64,000 nt of DNA from Nereocystis luetkeana. Its lineage: Eukaryota > Sar > Phaeophyceae > Laminariales > Laminariaceae. The stretch covers positions 6,316,740 to 6,380,739 of the forward strand of contig JARUPZ010000003.1 of the NCBI GenBank assembly GCA_031213475.1. Reading direction: 5' to 3'. Positions 60,745 through 64,000 of the stretch are shown in pieces; the first letter of the stretch is position 1, and each line of letters opens with the position of its first letter. The notes beneath the pieces were generated by a model. The model saw only the letters and a program-made list of their open reading frames with translations. It searched no databases and was not told the DNA's origin. The position numbers were made by a program, and so were the translations under genes.

Positions 60745-61900
60745 TAGAACTACATACTTAGATCACAACCCCTGAGCGTGCTCGGTTGGTGCATCCCTGG
60801 CCTCAGAGCCCCCACTTCCAAACCGCCTCCTTTCATTACTTGCCGGACGTTTCCAGCAGTTCTTTGTTTTCTCAGTCCTTTCTTCCTTTTTCCTTCTTTC
60901 GTTTCGTGAGCGTGCCTGTTCTCCTAGCACGGCATCGCGAGAGGACCCGGCACCGTTGCGGGTGTCAGCTGTTGCTGTCGGGTAGAGGGGGGGTTGCAAG
61001 TAGCGCTGTCGCCGCTATCGTGGCTAGGCGTCGCGTGTTCCTCGAGACACGACAGATGCATGAACGGGCTTTGTCTGGCTTCAATTTATGATTGTTGAGA
61101 GAGTATGTGCGAGGTATGAAGGTCGTTCGGGAGGGCAATATAATATTGAAGCGGTGATTATTTTTACGACCACGGTAAAGTTGAAAGAGGGAGGTGTGCA
61201 GTTTGAACACCAACGTTATCAAGCTGGCGAACGGCAGCCACGGTGAGCACCGGGCTTCACGCGAGGCGGGCGACGGGGCTGATTGTGGCAGAGAGTGATA
61301 AAAGCTTTACCCGGACCGAATCGGTAGCGAAGTGGTCGCGAGAGGGGCGGGCGGCGTGCGAGGCTGAGAGAGAAGCTCTTCTGCAATGCGATTGTTTTTT
61401 TTCTTGTTTTCGTTCGACCGGGTGTAAGGTGCTCCAATCAAGCAGAAAAATATTGCACGAGAGGGGACATGGATTTTTTTTTCCCTTTTTGAGTTTTCGG
61501 TCTCTTTTTCATTTGTTTTGCTGCTGTGCCGTGCTGTGGCTTCGCTTTTTTTCGTACATACAGTACAGGCATAGATCATATCGAAAGAAGAAGATAAGTA
61601 CAGACAGTAGTAGTACCCTCTCTGGGGTGTATGTACGTACGTACGACATCCGCGACGCGAAGCGTATATATATGTGGCATCCAAGCTGACGTCGGAGCTG
61701 TTTTTTCCTGAAGCATGGCGGCGGGACTATTGGCATTATCAAGTCGCCGGTTTGCAATAATTACGATACTTGAAAAAACTAAACTCGATCGTGGGCCTCT
61801 GTTCGCTTCGCATAATTTGATATATATCCTTTTTTCCTTCCTGAGCGAGCGTAGCGGGCGGCGTAGGCCGCCCGCGGAGCGAAGCGCCTTGTACATCATA
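60745..61900 (+). mobile_element. Element J, copy 3
   Basis: GCTCGGTTGGTGCATCCCTGG-like start and a perfect end hairpin at 61843-61888 (GCGGGCGGC...GCCGCCCGC). It is flanked on both sides by the sequence CCACCGTATGCGTGCCA (about 60644 and 61950), so this part of unit 3 is a tandem duplication that includes J. Confidence 0.6.
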
Positions 61901-62024
61901 TTTCATTCTACGATGTAGTCCTTTTTTCGTACTACGATGTAGTATTATCCACCGTATGCGTGCCACATATTAAGCTGTACGAGTAAAACGTTTTTTGTCC
62001 AAACTCAAAATGACAGAGATCTTT

Positions 62025-63240
62025 ACATGACGAATCTTGTAGCGCATTTGTGTTCAAAATTGTTTTTTTTTATATACTCTTGTACATATATAAATATACA
62101 TTTATACTGGTATATACTATATATACACATTTATACTACTGTTCCAGGCTTCGATTGTCTCGAAACCTCTTTGCAACTGTACACCCACCCTTTCGTTTAC
62201 CGAGTAATAGACGTGAGAATGGCGATTATTGTCACAGTAGCAGAGGATTTCAAGTCAGTCTTGGGTTGGGATGAAACTCTTCGACTACGGTGGTTACCGC
62301 AGTAAAATATTACCTACCACGTGCTCGTTTTACCGTGGCCCTTGTCGCCAGTGCTGTTGTTACATATTCATTTATTGTGAACGTCTATAAGGAGGGTGTC
62401 GTTGTGTCTGTTGGCAGTGCACTACTGTGGAGATCATACTTTTTTTGCCGTTAATTTTGCGATGTATACAAAATGTCATAAGCTACTCCTGTAAAGGTAC
62501 AGGAATGTTTTTCGTGCGATTTAAATGCGATGGATCATGTGCGTCGCACATGTGGTCGATGGGTCTTGCAGATTGAAGGTTTGGCTGAAATGCTGCCTGA
62601 TATATATTTTCCGATGAGTACAGCTTCCGTTCGTATACATCAGTAGCTATCACAGTGAACGCTGGCCAGGAGTTTGCCGGTAGAGCATCCTAACTGTTTG
62701 CTACACTAACTAGTTGTATTCGTTTCCCCCCTTTTTTTTTCGCAGCAGTTCGGCCTCTTATGAAATAATGGGTTCGCTTCGTTTGTTGTTATTTTTTCGG
62801 TTGTCGATGGTTAGTTTCACACGCGTAGTTGGACATACTGTATTCAAAGATGTTTTTGCAAGCGTGTTGAGATAGTGAACTCCGCGCCTTTCCCATTCTG
62901 ATCTTACTCTTTCAATCCAGAGTGGCGTCGTGCATGTGTTAGGGTTTTCACCTGCAACAACAGGTAGAAGCATAACTTTCGTGCCTGATAGCGGTCAGGT
63001 ATGTGTTATAAATATGGTGCGGATAGTTCGCAGGCTGGTCTCGAAAAAGTTGTATCAGCCACAAAGGATGGCTGACGCAGGCCTGCTCAAGTACCCCTAG
63101 AGCTACCCATTAACTCAATGGGCAAACGTTGTAAGCAGGTACCATCGTGTAGCCTACAAAGGCGTTTTAAGTTGTATGTCCTGAATACACCCTGTACAAC
63201 CTGCACAACATGTTAGCTGATGAGAGTCGGGCCTAAAGTG
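62025..63240 (+). repeat. Module I, unit 3
   Basis: Counterpart of 23000-24060 and 42031-43070. 62380-62490 is the inverted partner of module C. Frames seen in units 1 and 2 are broken. Confidence 0.55.
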
Positions 63241-64000
63241 TTCGTCCGAATCGCGACTCAAAGGCATCCAGACCATAGTACGATACAAGTAAAGTAGCTC
63301 GGCATTTGTTTACACAATACGCCAACATGAAGATGCTGTAGCTAGACTGAGACAACAATCATTTCCAATCGGCTTTGGAGATTGTTCCCGGCCTTTTAAA
63401 TAAACAATAGCCGTGTTTCTGTGCTGTAGATTATGAGTCGGATTAAGAAAGTGCAGTATTGTATTATTTGTACGGTACTGTAGTGAAATGAATCCAGTGT
63501 ATGGCTGTCAACTTGTGGCACTAGAAACGAGGTCCTAGAAACTGGATGCTTTACGCATGCCTACAGCATGAAGAGTCGGCTCTGTCCTCCTAAACGCTGA
63601 AGTGTTGTGTCCGTCGATTGGTGCGAGGGTTTGCGAGACCACTAACCTGTGCGTCTGGTGTCCATGGTGTGCTCCCCGTTCGCTCCTCGTGAATACACTA
63701 TGTACGTACGTTCATAAAACTGCTGGATAAAATTTTCCACGCAGTGGAGCATGCACAAATCTCAATATTTGTTAGTTCGCTTGGACTGCCTTTTCTGTAC
63801 GGATCAAAATCAATCTGCCCTCACACTTACTTGCTGATGTCCAATATGATTTTACCAGTAAGTAATTCGACCAAGCTGGTTTTACGGGGATCCATGCGTT
63901 TCCAGGAACGGACATGGCGAGGGTATCAAGGGGGCAATGTGGTCTATACGTCGAGACCCACCTCTTTAATATAGGCATAGGGTAGGTGGTTGGCGTAGGG
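63241..64000. other. Unit 3 spacer to window end
   Basis: Counterpart of 24061-24985. It includes part of module T (RVSRGQCGLYVETH then a stop). Nothing else recognised. Confidence 0.4.

Overview
This is gene-poor, repeat-rich nuclear DNA from a eukaryote. The one confident gene family has a signal-peptide exon, a GT-AG intron and a second exon. Microsatellites, SINE-like elements and segmental duplications surround it. The fold encoded by exon 2 is a discoidin/F5-8C-like module of the type found next to alginate- and other matrix-polysaccharide-active domains in marine organisms. A stramenopile such as a brown alga would fit, but that is an inference; no taxonomic marker is present. There is no operon, rRNA, CRISPR, viral or plasmid signature.

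Layout. From about 8.6 kb to the end the window is a tandem array of three long, diverged units in direct orientation: unit 1 about 8640-25770, unit 2 about 25770-44570, unit 3 about 44570 to the edge. Positions 1-8640 hold a rearranged partial unit ('unit 0') plus other repeats. The order of modules in each full unit is: module B (a (CTA)n array and its downstream tail); module C; a conserved promoter/5'UTR; exon 1; intron 1; exon 2; several weaker conserved open blocks (P, Q, R, S); module I; module T/K; then the next B.

Genes. Each unit carries one copy of a small secreted protein gene: unit 1 join(13017..13077,14270..14727), unit 2 join(29480..29540,32153..32610), unit 3 join(48405..48462,49602..50116). 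All three join in the same phase, and their exon 2 copies are far more alike than the introns and spacers. Most spacer DNA shows no gene. Blocks P, Q and R keep the same reading frame in two or three units and could be extra exons or remnants. Block S looks like a decayed second secreted-protein gene.

Dynamics. Comparing units reveals insertions with empty sites elsewhere: three SINEs, a 1.75 kb element inverted inside intron 1 of unit 2, a 1.1 kb hairpin-ended repeat (J) present only in units 2 and 3, and a 1.95 kb insertion in unit 0. There is also a 0.4 kb inversion between units 1 and 2, minisatellite copy-number change, and a strongly over-represented 9-bp palindrome, TACC(A/T)GGTA. All similarities were judged by eye, so boundaries are approximate.
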